Assembly (NCBI GenBank): GCA_937943665.1
Contig: CALEAR010000358.1
Span: forward strand, 1 to 6,107
DNA from: an uncultured Alcanivoracaceae bacterium
GTDB taxonomy: Bacteria; Pseudomonadota; Gammaproteobacteria; Pseudomonadales; Alcanivoracaceae
Direction: 5' to 3'
DNA: 6,107 nucleotides
Under the pieces are notes generated by a model. That model ran no database searches. It was not told the origin of the DNA and saw only the letters and a program-made list of their open reading frames with translations. Below are positions 4,326-6,107 of the stretch, piece after piece. Each line of letters begins with the position of its first letter. Position 1 is the stretch's first letter. The position numbers and the translations under genes are program-made.

Positions 4326-6011
4326 ATGAGTGAAAATTTTTGGACGGATAAATATCCCGAAGGAATGGCTACAGAGATTAACCCAGATGCTTATCCCAAC
4401 GTTCTGGCAGTGTTGAAGGAGTCCTGCGAGCGCTTTGCGAATAATGCAGCTTTTACGAACTTAGGCAAAACTATTACCTACGGTGAGTTGTACGAACTTT
4501 CCGGCCAATTCGCGGCATATCTGCAAAATCACACCAACCTAAAGCCCGGTGATCGTATTGCTGTGCAGATGCCCAACGTGCTGCAATATCCTGTGGTGGT
4601 TTTTGGTGCTATGCGCGCAGGTCTGATTGTGGTGAATACCAACCCCCTTTATACAACGCGTGAAATGGAGCATCAGTTTAATGACTCTGGTGCAAAGGCG
4701 TTGGTGTGTTTAGCTAACATGGCTTCCTTAGCGGAAGAGGTGTTGCCTAAAACCCAAATCGAAACCGTTATCATCACTGAAGTGGGTGATATGTTGCCCA
4801 CCTTGAAGCGTCACTTGGTGAACGCTGTGGTGAAGTACGTGAAGAAGATGGTGCCTGCTTACCATATTCCCCGTGCAGTGAAGTTCACTAAGGCTATGGC
4901 TTTAGGTAAAGGTAAGAGTTTCACAGAAGCGCAGCCAGAAGCTGAAGATATTGCTGTATTGCAGTACACAGGGGGTACCACAGGGGTGGCTAAGGGCGCC
5001 ATGCTTACCCATCGCAACCTGCTCGCCAACATGTTGCAGTGTAAAGAAGTCATGGGTGCCAACCTTGATGAAGGAGAGGAAACTATTGTGGCGCCTCTGC
5101 CCCTTTATCATATTTATGCTTTCACCGTGCACTGCATGGTGATGATGATCACAGGTAACCGAAACCTCCTGATTACTAACCCGCGCGATCTTCCTTCCAT
5201 GATTAAGGACCTTAAGAAGGAAAGTAATATCACCGCTTTTGTGGGGTTAAACACGCTTTTTGTGGCCCTGTGTAACAATGCGGATTTCCGTGCTTTGGAT
5301 TGGTCTAAGTTAAAGCTTACCCTTTCTGGCGGTATGGCACTGCAGAAAGCCGTGGCTGAGCGCTGGGAAGAGGTAACCGGCAGCCCCATTTGCGAAGGCT
5401 ATGGTATGACAGAAACCAGCCCTGTGGTGTCTGTTAACCCTATCCAAAATATTAAGCTTGGCACCATTGGTATTCCTGTGCCTTCCACGCTGTGCAAGAT
5501 TGTGGATGAAGACGGGAATGAGCAGCCCATTGGTGAGCCGGGAGAGCTTTGCGTGAAAGGGCCTCAGGTGATGAAGGGTTACTGGCAGCGTCCAGATGAC
5601 ACCGCTGAAACTATCAAGGACGGCTGGTTGCACACCGGTGATGTGGCATTAATCCAGGAGGATGGCTACTTACGCATTGTGGACCGCATGAAGGATATGA
5701 TTGTGGTGTCTGGCTTTAACGTTTACCCCAACGAGCTTGAAGACGTATTGTCTCAGTTGCCTGAAGTGGCGCAGTGTGCGGCCATCGGTATTCCTGATGA
5801 GCGTACCGGTGAAACCATTAAGATGTTTGTGGCCTTAGCCGAGGGTGCTAGCCTCACTGAAGAGCAGGTGATACAACACATGCGCGCGAATGTAACGGGC
5901 TATAAAGTGCCTCGCGCTGTGGAGTTTCGTGATGAGTTGCCCACCACTAACGTGGGTAAGATTTTGCGTCGCTCCTTGCGTGATGAGGAGTTAGCCAAGC
6001 TAGGCAAGTAA
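4326..6011 (+). CDS. fadD: Long-chain fatty acid--CoA ligase (acyl-CoA synthetase)
   Basis: The enzyme joins a free long-chain fatty acid to CoA through an acyl-adenylate, using ATP and giving AMP and pyrophosphate, and so feeds beta-oxidation. It acts at the inner face of the cytoplasmic membrane. At 561 aa it has the usual FadD length. ANL-superfamily motifs are complete: P-loop YTGGTTGVAKGA (214-225); LPLYHIYAF (258-266); EGYGMTE (357-363); the fatty-acyl-CoA-synthetase signature from DGWLHTGD (432-439) through DRMKDMIVVSG (453-463), with D439 and R454; the hinge before GFNVYPNE (463-470); and the catalytic C-terminal lysine K545 in NVGKILRR. Remembered Pseudomonas FadD1 proteins align along the whole length, including the NFWTDKYPEG start. 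The ATG at 4326 has GAGAGGG about eight bases upstream. The gene stands alone, divergent from tRNA-Met. I see no PsrA-type or FadR-type operator that I can name in its spacer. Confidence 0.95.
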   Translation: MSENFWTDKYPEGMATEINPDAYPNVLAVLKESCERFANNAAFTNLGKTITYGELYELSGQFAAYLQNHTNLKPGDRIAVQMPNVLQYPVVVFGAMRAGLIVVNTNPLYTTREMEHQFNDSGAKALVCLANMASLAEEVLPKTQIETVIITEVGDMLPTLKRHLVNAVVKYVKKMVPAYHIPRAVKFTKAMALGKGKSFTEAQPEAEDIAVLQYTGGTTGVAKGAMLTHRNLLANMLQCKEVMGANLDEGEETIVAPLPLYHIYAFTVHCMVMMITGNRNLLITNPRDLPSMIKDLKKESNITAFVGLNTLFVALCNNADFRALDWSKLKLTLSGGMALQKAVAERWEEVTGSPICEGYGMTETSPVVSVNPIQNIKLGTIGIPVPSTLCKIVDEDGNEQPIGEPGELCVKGPQVMKGYWQRPDDTAETIKDGWLHTGDVALIQEDGYLRIVDRMKDMIVVSGFNVYPNELEDVLSQLPEVAQCAAIGIPDERTGETIKMFVALAEGASLTEEQVIQHMRANVTGYKVPRAVEFRDELPTTNVGKILRRSLRDEELAKLGK

Positions 6012-6027
6012 CGCACTCATACGTGAG

Positions 6028-6055
6028 AAAAAGCCCAGCAATGGCTGGGCTTTTT
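6028..6055. terminator. Intrinsic terminator of fadD, probably bidirectional
   Basis: The perfect 12-bp stem is AAAAAGCCCAGC (6028-6039) with GCTGGGCTTTTT (6044-6055), and the loop is AATG. A sixth T follows on the plus strand, 17 bases after the fadD stop codon. On the minus strand five T residues close the stem, so it can also end a gene entering from the right. Confidence 0.88.
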
Positions 6056-6060
6056 TGTGT

Positions 6061-6107
6061 CTAGGGAGCGGGGTTGGCATAGAGATGAGGAATGGTTTCA
6101 AGCTCAG
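6061..6107 (-). CDS. Possible C-terminal end of a minus-strand gene (cut by the right edge)
   Basis: Fourteen codons on the minus strand, ELETIPHLYANPAP, end in TAG at 6061-6063, only five bases from the shared terminator. Stop placement and the terminator support a real convergent gene, but the fragment is too short to identify and could be a chance open frame. Confidence 0.4.
   Translation of the reverse strand, partial: ELETIPHLYANPAP

Noticed and set aside
5310..5633. Minus-strand frame of 107 codons inside fadD
   Set aside because: Antisense to the conserved core of the ligase with no family pattern; a shadow frame.

Overview
The window looks like a stretch of ordinary chromosome from a marine-type gammaproteobacterium. 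The long-chain acyl-CoA ligase closely resembles the FadD1 type of Pseudomonas and Alcanivorax, the helicase is RhlB-like, the small plus-strand gene is a DUF1820 protein, and the tRNA matches gammaproteobacterial elongator tRNA-Met. An Alcanivorax-like or related hydrocarbon- and lipid-degrading lineage is my best guess. This rests on remembered family resemblance, not on a search. I see no phage, transposon, CRISPR or defence genes.

Layout, left to right. On the minus strand: the N-terminal third of an RhlB-type DEAD-box RNA helicase (1-584, running off the left edge); a 267-bp spacer with a candidate helicase promoter and an intrinsic terminator (820-845); a short-chain dehydrogenase (852-1647) broken by an internal frameshifting deletion; a secreted START-domain lipid-binding protein (1801-2541); and a four-helix membrane protein with a C-terminal cold-shock domain (2646-3293), followed by its own terminator hairpin. 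A 272-bp divergent spacer separates this gene from the plus-strand DUF1820 gene (3566-3907). That gene converges on an elongator tRNA-Met(CAU) gene on the minus strand (3975-4051), with a bidirectional terminator between them. A second divergent spacer then leads to the plus-strand fadD gene (4326-6011). It ends at a strong terminator that it seems to share with a minus-strand gene entering from the right edge.

Most genes are separate transcription units with their own spacers and terminators, so there is no large operon. Lipid metabolism is the loose theme: FadD activates free fatty acids, the START protein probably binds a lipid in the periplasm, and the broken SDR may have been a lipid or alcohol dehydrogenase. 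The helicase, cold-shock-domain protein and tRNA belong to RNA metabolism and translation.

I find no convincing new multigene system. The points most worth a second look are: the membrane-tethered cold-shock-domain protein and its long, weak-ribosome-site leader; a set of TTGYRCAA-type palindromes placed exactly on the SDR promoter although the gene itself is broken; the G1-U72 wobble at the top of the tRNA-Met acceptor stem; and the SDR deletion itself.
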